64,000 nucleotides of DNA from Diphasiastrum complanatum. Its lineage: Eukaryota > Streptophyta > Lycopodiopsida > Lycopodiales > Lycopodiaceae. The translations under genes were made by a program, and so were the position numbers. Within the stretch, counting starts at the first letter, position 1. Each line of letters opens with the position of its first letter. This document shows positions 52,254-64,000 of the stretch, in pieces. The stretch covers positions 16,275,306 through 16,339,305 of the forward strand of contig CM055110.1 in NCBI GenBank assembly GCA_029204225.1, in the 5' to 3' direction. The notes under the pieces were generated by a model. The model was given only the letters and a program-made list of their open reading frames with translations, ran no database searches and had not been told where the DNA came from.

Positions 52254-53305
52254 ATGAAAAATACAGCTGCAGAAGCATCTCAACGGAATCAGGAAGCGAA
52301 TCATGATGTATTCATGACAAGCCATCAAGAAGCATCAGACAACAACTCTTGCTTTCTTGATTTCGGAGCCACTCAGCATATGACTAGCCATATCGGCTGT
52401 TTTGAATCCTATACATCTTATAGTACCAAGAAATTCGTTCACCTGGGCAACACTAGCACACAAACTATCAAAGGTGAAGGTACAGTAAGATTAAGTTTTG
52501 CAAATGATCAATCTAAACTACTTTCAAGTGTCCTTCATGTACCAAATCTTTCTACAAATCTACTTTTTGTTATTAGAAATACAGATTTAAATCACAAATT
52601 AGAGTTCGAATTAAATCAATTAGTCGATAGGATGGACCAGATTCTAGCACTCGGAAAGAGGCATGGATACTTGTACAAATTAAGTCATTACTATTATGTC
52701 TCTAATTAGACTCTAAATACTTCTGTACAAATCAAGGTCACTTGAATCATTCTTCTGTACAACACATGTCTAAGTAGTCTATTGTATTTGATCTCGACTT
52801 ACCATATAGGAAATCCAATTATTTGTCTGTCAAGATTGTATAGTTGATAAACAGGCCAGAAAATCTTTTAGATCAAGCCATCAATATTTTGCTAGTGGAT
52901 TGTTAGATATTACATATAGACATTTGTGGCCAAATGTAGAATCCTTCATTGAAGGATGCAAAGTATTTTATCACCTTTATTGACGAATTTTCTAGAAGGA
53001 CAATGATGTGCTTTATCAAGAAGAAATTTGAAGCTTTCAACTGCCTCAAAATCTTCAAGGAGCGTGCAAAGAAGAAAACTGATAAGAAGATCAAAGCCCT
53101 AAGGTCCGACAATGGTGAATAGTATATCTCTATTGAATTCAAGGAGTATTGCCAATGCCTAGACATTGAACATCAGTTCATCACTCCTTATTTTCCTCAA
53201 TCTAACACCTTCACCGAGAGGAAAAATCGTACACTGGTAGAGTCAGCCAAATGTATGTTGGCACATGCATCATTACCAAAGAATTTCTGGACTGAAGCTA
53301 CATCT
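52254..53305 (+). pseudogene. Ty1/copia protease and integrase, copia element 5 (right piece)
   Basis: Protease CFLDFGATQHMTSH (DSG altered to DFG), LHVPNLSTNLLFV and pre-integrase HGYLYKLSHY lie in one frame to 52709. With stops and shifts the integrase follows: YFITFIDEFSRRT (first Asp), ALRSDNGE*Y (second Asp, then a stop), TERKNRTLVE (catalytic Glu retained) and LPKNFWTEAT. Coding is cut at 53305 by an LTR beginning ttgacaaaacg. The protein resembles copia fragment 4 more than fragments 2 or 3. Confidence 0.85.
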
Positions 53306-53636
53306 TGACAAAACGACCTTTTGGTGCTTGAACTACCTCTAATGAATAATAGCTTTGGCTATGTTTGGTATGCAATGTGGTTGCATGGACACATGCACAA
53401 GCACTCTAGGGCCTATATAGGACTTGCTAGAACTAGCCTTCTTGCAAATCAGACTTTTGACTTTTGGTTCTCAACTTCTTCTCCTCGTTAGCATTCACAC
53501 ATCATGGCTCGAAGTTGAAGCTATTGTTGTTTGATCTCCCGATTCTAATTGGTTGGGTGGCTTGGATCCATGTCACTCCTTTTGGTGCCTTGTAAGCAGG
53601 ATCTACGAGTGTTATTCCTCATACTGGTATCAAAGC
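53306..53636 (+). repeat. Short copia-type LTR with primer-binding site
   Basis: An LTR-like segment of about 316 bp (from tgacaaaacg at 53307 to ca at 53621) with TATA-like cctatatagga near 53411. It is followed by tac and the initiator-Met type primer site tggtatcaaagc at 53625-53636. It interrupts the integrase of copia element 5. No gag was recognised downstream (53637-54229 shows nothing), so the element is either non-coding or truncated. Confidence 0.6.
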
Positions 53637-54229
53637 TTTAATTGATTGAAAGGTAGAGTTGTGGTTGTTTTCTCTCAGTTTTTGGTAGAGATTCATTGTT
53701 ATTTTTTGCTAGTGGTGGAATTAGCCTCCAAGTAAGTGGTCTCTTTGATTTGAGCATTGTGATTGATGCTTTAAGATAGTCAAATAAAACTTAATTAAAA
53801 AATATAGAACCATTAGTTTCATGATTTAGACATGAGTTTTTGTGATAGGTCATTTGGGATCATTTGCATAACCTTGAGCACGATGCACATCCCATTCATA
53901 CCTTCATATCTATAGATAGCTAAATGTTGAATATTGCTCAAATTTTTATCAAAAGTATCAACGAGATATCGACTCAACATTTAAGACAAATTAGATGGAA
54001 TCTCCTTTGTTTGAACCTATTGTCATCAATCAACTTCAGTACTAGTGCAAGCAATTTGACTGCAAAATTGCACGTTTTCCATGTGTTTCGATATTCGGTT
54101 TTTTTAAGGCAATCTTGGTCAACATCATTGCGTATCAACCAAGTAATGTTGCAGACTTTTGTGCAGCGCAATAGAGAGGTCATCTTGGAGATCCCAGGTT
54201 GCTCTTGTCCTAAAGGCAAGTGAACAACT

Positions 54230-55690
54230 GCTCATATTTCCTCAGGGCTTCAGAGGCTTTGGTCTTATAAAATACTAAGCATGTCTCTCTACAACACTGG
54301 ATTCGCAGTTTAGGGGTCACCGGGTCATGAGTTTTCAAAAAATCAAGATATTTGTTCTGGAAAAACCTTATTCTCTAGACAAATGACATGCCTGAGTGGT
54401 AGTCATTGTTGTTGTTATGGTCCCATGCCAGGAGTTTCCCCTCCTCCTTTGTCAATTCTGCATAAATTTTGCATTCAACGGTCTTGAAATACGGGGAGTC
54501 GGGATATTCCCGTACCGGTTGTCGCTGTGCCTTTGCAGAGTGGCATCCCCCAAATAACGAAATATCGGAAACTCGACTAAAAGCATGGTTTGGTGATACA
54601 ACATGGACTGTCAAGGACACTACCATTTTTGGGTACAAATGCACTCAAAAAAATGTTTATTGTTTAACATTCTAAACTGGGTCCATTAGAGATACGAAGA
54701 GACTATGATTGTTTGTAACAGATTTGCAGGTGTGTAATTGTAATAATTGCTTAGTAATTGTTTCTGTTGTGGGACAATAGGCCATTGGCTTCTCTCTCTC
54801 GCTCTCGCTTTAGCTTTCGCTCTCTCGCAATCCAGCTCGCTCTCTTCCCTTCCAAGGAATTGGGCATTCGTTTGCACTTCAACTTTTTTTAGCATGCGCC
54901 TGGTCAAAATGAGCTCATCATCCACTTCTTTTATCTGCTCTTCATTGGGAGGAGTCTGTGTCCGCAGCTCAACCAAGTGCTTCTCCAGCTTATGAATCTC
55001 GTCCTTGATTACTTGGATGACTGTGTTTTCACCCTGTCTAACCAACAATTTTTCCTTCTTCTTCTAAATGTTGTCCTTTGATTCTGACAACCTTACAAGC
55101 ATCCCCTCTGGTCTTTTTGCAACTCTCTGATTCATCGCCTCCACTTCAGACATATATCCTGGAGTGGACAGAGCAGTGTGGAACACACTGTCCTCACCTC
55201 AGAACTTGCTGGAGTGCTCTCTCTTGCCTCCAACTCCTGGTTGCCCACTCTGAGAGGGCTCGTTAGCCCTGCTCCAATTTTTTCATTTTTTCTATAGGCC
55301 ATCTTTCTTGCTGCTGCACATTGCAATCACATTCTCGCCAAATCTCACCCATGCTATCTTACGATAGGCAGGGTCCAATTTGGCGGCCTTGCAACGCTCA
55401 AAGGCATAGCATTTGGCGAATCTGGTTGTGATTTTGCCGCAAGAGGGAGGAGCCTGGTACACCTTGTAGAACAACAGACGACAGTCATCCACAAATTGTG
55501 GATGCAATTGGTTAAGATATAGCTTAATTTTTTTTTTATATCCCAGCCTGAAGATCGTTAGCCACTGACTGTTTGGCAGATCAATGTCTAATAGGTCTTT
55601 TACAAGTTTGCCCTCTAGGCTCAAGCCATACTCTTCATGAAGCTCCTCGGTTGAGTAACAAAACTTCCATAGGATCAAGTACTCATCCAT
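54230..55690 (-). pseudogene. Decayed multi-part ORF with coiled coil, family unknown
   Basis: The minus strand from 55690 opens MDEYLILWKFCYSTEEL and runs 132 codons with protein-like composition (LPNSQWLTIFRLGYKKKIK, AWVRFGENVIAMCSSKK). After frameshifts comes a charged helical part (VIQVIKDEIHKLEKHLVELR, KEVDDELILTRRMLKKVEV, then ERAKAKARARERSQWP). The last part at about 54640-54240 contains KIYAELTKEEGKLLAWDHNN. The order globular, coiled coil, C-domain recalls the ORF at 21.9-24.9 kb, but I see no clear residue-level similarity. Probably an element-borne ORF. Confidence 0.5.
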
Positions 55691-55883
55691 TTCGTTTTCT
55701 TTTTTTTTTTCTGCAAAACAGATAGTGTTAATTTTAACACAAACTGTTCATTGTAAATCCTCACATAGAAAGTACCAAATAACCAAATAAAGTACCAAAA
55801 GAAGCTATACTTCCAAATTAATTACCATAAGCAGTTTTTTAAAATTCCAAGTTATGTACAAAAATCAACTAAAGTACTAAATT

Positions 55884-56069
55884 AAGTACCAAAAGTAGCT
55901 AAAGTACCAAGAATACTAAATTAAGAACCAAAAGCAGCTGATTACTACCATAATACCCAAAGTACCAAAAGCAGCTAAAGTACCAAAAGTACTAAATTAA
56001 GAACTAAAAGTAGCTGATTAGTACCATAATACCAAAAGTACCAAAAGCAGCTAAAGTACAAGATAGAGA
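55884..56069. repeat. 77-bp tandem repeat, about 2.4 copies
   Basis: Units begin near 55884, 55961 and 56038 with agtaccaaaagcagctaaag. The same aagtaccaaa phrase is scattered further left to about 55790, suggesting an older, decayed array. Confidence 0.8.
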
Positions 56070-56584
56070 ACGAAGCATGATTCGTAACATGTGAGACAAA
56101 CATTGTAGATGCTTTCATCATGCATTGATTATTTCTTTCAGATAGATTGTCAATAATAGGTTCATAACCTTCACAGATTGTGATTAGCTTTGTGAAGCAC
56201 ACGGTTACGTCCGCTATTATTTTGTGCTCACCTACATTATTAACTTGTATATTTCGCTATACTTAATCTGATTACAACTCTGTTTGGTTTTGCGTTCAGA
56301 TTCGTGTCAATACTGTAATGCTTTTCCATATTCTGTCTAGTCATCTAATTGATTTGTTTGGTTGTCTGCTCATAGCTTCCACTACTACCGTGCATTAGAA
56401 GCTATAAAATTATTATGTTCTTGTGTTCGCCTACTAAGTCACTAGTATTGTACGCACCAAGAGAATTGAAGGGACTGATCTATCCTCCTCATTTCTTCGA
56501 CAATTTATAATCCTAGATACAATCGTGAAGTTGGTCCAGTTGGAAATTTAACAATATCTTGGATGGAGAGCACCTAACGGGCAA

Positions 56585-58540
56585 TTTTACAAGGCGTGAG
56601 GTTTACAATATCTACAGGAAGGAGTATGCACTATATGTGCATCGCTCAAAGTACAAAGGCAAAATGCAAAGTTGAGTATAGATAAAGGTACTGATACTAA
56701 ACTTCTTGCATAGTTTTATTATTGTGATTTCTCTAATTACTTTGTAATGACTTTTAAATTTTTTTAATATGTAGGTAAGGTGAATGAAGCTCTTAAATTC
56801 CATTGAGAACAACAAGCTGAAGAAAGAGGAAAGTTAACAAAGCACAGAAAAAAATGTAAAATATCATGAAAAGTATCTTGGAATTGTTATTGATGGTATG
56901 GATCATAAAGAGACTTACCTTCCACACTTTGTAAGAGTTCTAAAGAATATTAAAGAAGATACATTTGTTCAAATGCATCTCGTTGGGTCTCTTATCTACA
57001 ATCGAGCACTCTAGGCCCATGTCTTCTTGACCTATCCGAATGTTCATAATGATCCTAACCTGATAATTACAATTTTGCATTATATAATCACAAACTGGGA
57101 AGGTGATTTGCCCCAAGTACTATATTTGCAGCTTGATAATACGGCTAGAGAAAATAAAAATCAAACGTTGCTCGCTTATCTTAGTATGTTGGTGGAGAAG
57201 GAAATATTCAAAAAAATTAAAGTTGGATTTCTTCTTGTGGGTCACCATATTGATCAGATATTTAGCGTGTTCTTGAAAAGACTTTCTCGTGAAGATGCGT
57301 TCACTTTTTTGAAAATGATGTTTATTCTTGAAGGAGCTTATACTCCTCATCCCATTGTTGTTCATCTGAAGCAAACGTTTGATTTTAGAAGTTTTGTGCA
57401 AGGTTTGTCTTTTGAAGAAAAATGCATTTCTCGCTTAAATGATTTCAGCTTCCAACATCAATTTCTCATTGTAAAAAGGGATGGCAAGGCATTACTATTT
57501 GACAAACATTTGTCCAGCTCTTCTTGTTGGCTTCCGGATTTTAGGTTGTTATTTCTTTTGTTTATTCCAGAACATATTATTGTTGGAGCTTTGCCAAATC
57601 GTTTGGAGGTGCATTATGTAGTCGAGCAATATCGCAAGCAAAATTTGGATGTTGATTGGAGGAAATGCTTGCAAGAAAAAAGGCTTCTCATTGAAAAAGC
57701 CAAGCTATATGTCAGAAATGTCGATTCAAGTTGGTGGGAAGAATTCTTTGAAGACCAAGAGTCCATACTCATGGATGTAACAACTAATCGTACTACTTTA
57801 GAGATGCCATTTTCTTGGCCCTCGAAGAGTAATGCAACGACTAATGAGGTTTCTACTATTCCCGAGGATATTCAGCAACTGATCTTTGTTCCTTCCAGAG
57901 AGATGTATTTGGGAACTCGCAAATCTCATCAAAGACAAGAAGAACTTGCTAGCTTTTGGAAGGGAAATGTGCAAGAAATCAAGGTGGGTACAATGGTTGC
58001 CACACTTGTGGATGATGATCCTCTTGGCCATCCCTTTTGGTTATGCAAGGTTGTCGATTTGTCAAAGTCCGAAAATGGAGAGATTGTATCTATTTAATTA
58101 CATTGGTTTCGAACAAAGCATCATGATGCATACACAGGAAAGTATGTTCCTGAAATGATTGGCAACTCAAATGGTAAAAAAAATCGCCACGCAATAAAAA
58201 ATCGGCCTCACATAAGTGACCTTGTCCTTGAGGAAGTTGACATTATTCTTTATGATTTTGAATCAACAAATACAGGTCGACTTCGAAAAACAACAAAGGA
58301 AATCATTTGTCAAAGGCTGCCATCAAAAGAACGTGTTGTTGACATCGGACCTTCGTCAAGAAGAACAAGGGCATGTGTGGAAGGTGACCTCGGATTGCAT
58401 AGAGACAAAGATAATGTTTTGATTGACAATAATGAAGAAGATGGATCTTCCACTTCTTCACCTTCTACTGATGAAATTGATGATGTTGAATCTGGAGGAG
58501 TGGACACCGATGATGATATAAGTTTCAATACTAAATCCAA
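56585..58540 (+). pseudogene. DUF7869-like transposase-derived gene with chromatin-reader-like tail (decayed)
   Basis: Not a retroelement protein. With one early frameshift and stops near 57012 and 58096, the plus strand reads: EYALYVHRSKYKGKM (about 56625), EERGKLTKHRKK, LGIVIDGMDHKETYLPHF (candidate first Asp), then a 356-codon frame from 57027 with LYLQLDNTARENKNQTLL (candidate second Asp) and KVGFLLVGHHIDQIFSVF. The last appears to be a shortened form of the GHTHEDIDQ box typical of DUF7869 proteins. Near residue 315 VGTMVATLVDDDPLGHPFWL and the downstream HWF recall a BAH/Tudor-like tail, then Asp/Ser-rich sequence to about 58540. The family name is from memory of its motifs. It is likely a transposase relative, here inactive. 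Confidence 0.6.
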
Positions 58541-60256
58541 AAGAATCTTTTGTATTACAATCTGCATAAATTTGAATAAATCATATTACTTGGGCCCTTT
58601 CCAGTTTTTGTGTATTGTAACATTTAGGAAAATTATTAAATATTGCAATTTTTTACATATTTTAAGATTTTGTTACAAAATTTGTAAAAAAATGTGATGT
58701 GTTTTTTATGTAATTTCAGAAATGAGTATGATACTGTAGGATATTCTTTTTCAAAATGTGCCAAAAAGTGCCATTATTTAACGTGATTCTAAGAATATTC
58801 CTTATAGTTCCCATTTCCACGAAATATTACCTATTTGATACGCAACGGTGTTCATCAAGATCATAGTTGCCTAGAAACACGTTTCTGAAAAAAAAAAAAC
58901 GTTTCTAGAAACGCGTTTCTGAATCCAAAATCGCTGGAAAAAAATCAAAACAGGTCTTTAAAAATTCATAGGGATTGACAAAATCCAACAAAGATTGTTG
59001 CACCTAAAGTGGACCACACTGTAACCGAAACACTTGGCAATCTACATATATGCAATGCCCTTGATTAGAGCTTTAATTTGATACCCATATTGCCCACAAA
59101 AGTCAAAAAAAAGATTAAAAAGAAAAAAGGGTTCTGAGAAACGCATTCCCAAACGTTTCTAGAAACGCGGTGCATCTATGGTCAAGATGGATAAGTGGAT
59201 ACCACAAAATTAAGACCAAAATCATCTTAAATGTAGTGTCCTAAAAAGAGTAATCTGCAATGGTCGCACATCATGATGGAATATTGTCAGAGAATTACAA
59301 ACGAAAATAAATAATTGATAAGCGGAGTCACTTCTTTCTTAAATGTATTGTATTCCTTAGTTTTTTCTGGTCTGTTTACATAAAAGGTGAATGCTCCCCA
59401 TACTACGTATGTTCTCTAGACTTTTGCTTGTTTTTCAAAAACAACCCATTGAATGTTAATTGCATGCACTTTGCAAATTTTCTGTATCTTCTTGATCTAC
59501 ATCCAACAAGCTTTTTTATCGCACAACCTTCAATTTAAGAAATCAATGCATATATTGTTTCAATGCACGCACGATCGTGGTGTAGCTCAACAGGTTAACA
59601 ACAATATTGTATCATGATAAACACATTTTGAGTGAATGGTTTTTCGTTTTGAAGGGAAAGAAAACAAATGTGACACTGTCACATTTGATCTCATTGCTGT
59701 GGCTGCATTGGCTAGGTCTGCATCAAATTCTATAGGCTGCTTATTTGATTGGCTACTTTCTTTTCTTGACTGATGCTGATCAGTTGATGGTTGGTCTCTT
59801 CAAGCTTGTAACATCATGCGAATACTTATTTTTCATGCTCAGATTTGCTTTCATTTGGTTTGTTTTAGTTTTTTTTTTTCCAAATTGGCTGTGACAATTT
59901 AATCCTGGTTTTTGGATGGAACTGACCTCCCTCTCCCTCTCTCATCAATAGTTGCCAGGGCTAATTGTGATGAGGCAGCATTCTCTTAAGTTAGCGTTAA
60001 GGCTGCTCTGCACATGCCGATCAAGAGGCTCAGGCCCACCAAGCCTTCAGAGTTCAGTCAATGAGTTAAATCTGCAATATCCACGAACAGAACAAGGAGT
60101 TAGGGCACTTCATTGGAAACATCTTTCCGTTTCTTGAGAGTAACGTAAACTAGAGCTACTTGTATTTGTTAACTGCATACACAGTGGTCGTCATATGCAG
60201 AAGTAAACATTCAAGGCTTTGTTAGCTTACAATGCAGATTACTCTAAATCATTCAG
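58541..60256. other. No recognised gene; contains two HSE-like palindromes
   Basis: cgtttctagaaacg, a perfect 14-bp palindrome containing TTCTAGAA, occurs at 58900-58913 and 59154-59167 within similar local contexts rich in gaaacg/cgtttc. Otherwise anonymous. Open stretches near 59950-60140 have no motif and no clear splice pattern. Confidence 0.45.
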
Positions 60257-60685
60257 TGTACAAGGGATTCTTGCGCAAACATCCAAACCAGAACTCCTAT
60301 GTATGTGAGAAACACGAATAGAAGAGCAAAAGGCAATCCTAGCTGGAAGCAGCACGGCCGACAATTCTCAGAACACGTCCCAAGTGCCGCCTCTGATGTC
60401 ACTGAGCGTGTGTCGGATCAAGCAAATGCCGATGCAACCTTTTGGGAAGCTCACCCAACCTCCTACAACTTCTGTGTTTACTGTACGCGTCCTCGTGATG
60501 AAAAGGTGAGTTACTTTTTCAAAAAGTAGTTTGCTTTATTACTACTACAGTGACAGCAACAGCTCCGCAACACCAGCTGGTGCATTCAGATAAATAAATC
60601 AGATCTTGCAAATTATGCATTTCAGATTTTGCAAGCTCAAGACGGAGGAAGCAATGAGCTTATACGAAAAGCAAAATCAATATAA
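60257..60685 (+). CDS. Two exon-like segments of an unrecognised gene (C-terminal end)
   Basis: Candidate exon 60257-60505 follows a cattcag acceptor and ends at a strong aaag/gtgagt donor. It is 83 codons, phase 0 at both ends, and open throughout (HGRQFSEHVPSAASDV, then YNFCVYCTRPRDEK). Candidate terminal exon 60626-60685 follows tgcatttcag and gives 19 codons (ILQAQDGGSNELIRKAKSI) plus TAA. The intron would be 120 bp. The CVYC motif could be half of a metal site, but no family is recognised. Upstream exons were not identified. Regular phase and splice strength argue for a host gene; lack of homology keeps confidence low. Confidence 0.35.
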
Positions 60686-60789
60686 GAAAGCCAACAAAGG
60701 CATCACTTTCAGTGTCAACGGAAAACCTGGCTACACTGCAAAGTGCAAACACACCGATTTTGTGGAGAGGACAGCAACGCAAAACCACG

Positions 60790-60803
60790 CACACACACAC
60801 ACA

Positions 60804-60842
<39 letters not shown>
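60790..60842. repeat. Compound (CA)n(CT)n microsatellite
   Basis: About eight CA units run directly into about eighteen CT units. It is followed by aaaaaccctaaaag phrases resembling the plant telo-box, too few to be a telomeric array. Confidence 0.9.
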
Positions 60843-60845
<3 letters not shown>

Positions 60846-61036
60846 AACCCTAAAAGCTTGAAAAATCAAAAACCCTAAAAGATTGAAAACCCCAGGCTCT
60901 CTCTCTATCTCGATGGCACTCTATTTCTCTCTCTTAAGATTTTATACATTCTCTCTCTCTCTCAAACAATCGCTTTCTAGAATTTTCTAAAGACATGTGT
61001 TCTCTCTCTAAAAGTTTCTAAAAGCACATGAAAGAT

Positions 61037-61140
61037 TTTCAACCAATTTCAATTGCTTTTCAACTCCACTTCAAACACATTTTAAATTTTTAACCCATTT
61101 CAATTACTTTTCAACTGCACTTCAAATACATTTTAGGGCA
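61037..61140. repeat. Tandem duplication of about 52 bp
   Basis: The segment tttcaattgcttttcaact...cacttcaaacacatttta is repeated at once as tttcaattacttttcaact...cacttcaaatacatttta. A looser third relative lies near 61910-61950. Confidence 0.65.
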
Positions 61141-61408
61141 AATGTGGATCAATCAAAAGCTCCAAAACGTATTTGGTCTATCATTGTTAACATTCATTCT
61201 TTCTCTCTTTCTCCGGATTATTTTTTGCTATTACTCTATGCCCAAGACCTAAGACTAACTCTAAAATAATGAATTGAAATATGATGACTTCCTTCTAACT
61301 ATGCCTATAGAGTGCACACGAAATGTGTCACCATATGTGAAAATAGGCACTCACTCACTCACTCATTGGCACACAAACCCACCCAAACAAAAGAAAGAGT
61401 TCAAGAAA

Positions 61409-61460
<52 letters not shown>

Positions 61461-61471
61461 GATATATATAA
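61409..61471. repeat. Compound (TC)n(TA)n microsatellite
   Basis: About thirteen TC units run into about seventeen TA units, with a single ga interruption at 61461. Confidence 0.9.
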
Positions 61472-61617
61472 ATTATTATCGCTATTTCTCATCTTCGAAA
61501 CCTTAATCTCAACGAAACCCCAAAATTTCAAGCCTTTTATTTTGAAGATCACGGTAACTCATTTCAAGCTTTTTAGGGTTTGATCACAATGATATATATA
61601 AGCTTCTAATCCAAATT

Positions 61618-62740
<1,123 letters not shown>

Positions 62741-62959
62741 ATAAAAAAATTTCAAATTTTTTTTTATCAAGGTTTAGGGTTTTCAAAAACCCAAAAAAGC
62801 GACATGGCCAATCATATCTATCAAATATCGTTTTCTCATCACCATGGACATTTTCTCATTAGCCATTAGGGCCCTTTTTGGACTCAAAAAGGGACTCTTC
62901 ACTAATTATAATTAGTGTTAATGATGACATGTGTACCAATAAGAGAATGACAATTAAAA

Positions 62960-64000
62960 TAATCCTATAGTGATTATAGGACAGCTAGAAGATAAGTGGA
63001 TTTCTAGAATATCAGAATAAGGCGGTTAAGGATTTTCTGGAAGGAAAAGCTGATGGTATGGGACATCAATAATTTTGGAAAGAAAATTCTAGGACTGTAA
63101 AGATCTGATGATCAATGGTGTGTTTGAGTACCTAGTCGCGATATGGAAAAAAAGAAAATCATTCGATCAAATGTGGGGTATTTTGGGAAATTTTGACGTT
63201 TAATCTAGATCCTAATGTAGTATCTCATTATTTACAGAATCAGAGGCCCTCAAATCTATTTCTCGCTTTCTTAATTAATCTTTTACTTCTTAGTAATTTC
63301 TCGAATATAGGATATCAGACTGATTTATATGATTCTTTCCAGCATGAAGTTATTCTTCTGAAAGACTGTTATGTCATATAAATTACTACTTGTGTGAATA
63401 GACTTGGAATTCAGATAAATTTCAATGTTAAAATGTTTCAATTTCTTAAACCATAGAATTTCTCTGTTGCATAAATGGATTTCAATAGAATGGTAGTTTC
63501 TATCACTCGGGTTGAAAATATTTGAAGGAAAAGTCTTGTTTGTAATAGAGTGAATCTTTTAGTGGATGCACTTATTACTGACTTTTTTATGTGTTTAGAT
63601 ATTTTCATATATCATCTTTCCAGTTAACTTTTATTGAAATTTATAATTTCATTAGAAGGAGAGGTGAAGTGGTGGGATAAAATTCTATTTTGGAATCTGT
63701 AGGTTACATAGTTTTCGGAAGAGATCCAGATGTGGTATAGAAATGAGATTTGGTCTGAAAGTAATTTCGGATAGATTCAGAGTAAGATATCTAATTGGAA
63801 CTTTTCAAATAAGAGGAAATCTCTAGGGATTGTGGACAATCTGAAACAGGTTTGATATTTGAATCATTATCTATTAGTAGTACAATAAAAGGTCAAAGGT
63901 TACTAATTCCATTTTGGTTGGAATAGAGGTAAGTTTGATCGAGGATAAGTCTGAGAGTTCTATATTGGATCAACCTAATCTTAGTTTAAGTACTAGGATC
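62960..64000 (+). repeat. Repeat family X, third copy (runs off the window)
   Basis: Matches 30950-31900 in reverse complement along its length, including ttctagaatatcag, ctaggactgtaaagatct and the tgattcttt-cagcatgaagttattcttct region. A 62-codon open stretch (63193-63381) is also open in the other copy, but it starts with TTG and has no family match. The repeat continues past the window edge. Confidence 0.8.

Noticed and set aside
59580-59612. tRNA gene or second SINE (A-box-like tagctcaacagg)
   Set aside because: No B box within the expected distance and no clover-leaf stems or target duplication.
60843-60885. Telomeric repeats (aaaccctaa phrases, also near 61739)
   Set aside because: Only two or three irregular copies mixed with other sequence. 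At best telo-box motifs, not an array.

Overview
This window looks like nuclear DNA from a land plant with a large, repeat-filled genome. The evidence is a B-class GATA transcription factor gene with plant-type introns and a C-terminal LLM motif, Ty1/copia and Ty3/gypsy LTR retrotransposons with plant-type primer-binding sites, a tRNA-derived SINE, and many very long (GA)n/(CT)n arrays. I cannot name the species. A fern, lycophyte or other seed-free plant would fit, but the sequence does not prove it.

Layout. 0.5-3.1 kb: the one clear host gene, a minus-strand three-exon GATA factor with its leader and a G-box-bearing promoter. 3.2-3.9 kb: small duplications, one split by a SINE. 4.1-15.5 kb: a copia tail and LTR, then a second copia element split by a 7.3-kb LTR element (TSD catag). 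That insertion carries only gag-protease, and its core appears to be inverted. 15.5-17.7 kb: a minus-strand gypsy gag with its 5' LTR, interrupted by the second copia element. 18.5-21.9 kb: two convergent copia fragments. 21.9-25.7 kb: a degenerate ORF with a coiled coil, ending in an LTR. 26-36.6 kb: a nested palindrome of an AT-rich noncoding repeat (family X) and a second copy of that LTR in the opposite orientation, linked to gag and another coiled-coil ORF. 37.2-41.5 kb: a plus-strand gypsy element in which protease and most of RT were removed in frame, followed by an extra ORF. 41.6-47.3 kb: decayed or anonymous sequence with a hairpin. 47.3-53.6 kb: a copia element with LTR, PBS, gag and a distant PR-INT piece, cut by another LTR. 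54.2-55.7 kb: a minus-strand decayed coiled-coil ORF. 56.6-58.6 kb: a decayed transposase-like gene that resembles DUF7869 proteins. 60.2-60.7 kb: two exon-like segments of an unrecognised gene. 60.8-62.7 kb: CT-rich tandem modules. 63-64 kb: a third copy of repeat X.

Only the GATA gene, and perhaps the exons near 60.3 kb, look like host genes. The rest is a layered record of retrotransposition, nested insertion, inversion, internal deletion and CpG-type decay; many premature stops are TGA where CGA is expected. The least conventional items are the inverted gag-protease cassette, the coiled-coil ORF tied to one LTR family, a short ORF whose first residues copy the histone H3 tail, the in-frame zinc-knuckle/RT-RNaseH fusion, and the DUF7869-like gene. 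All coordinates and splice sites were read by eye, and family assignments rest on recognised motifs, not on searches.
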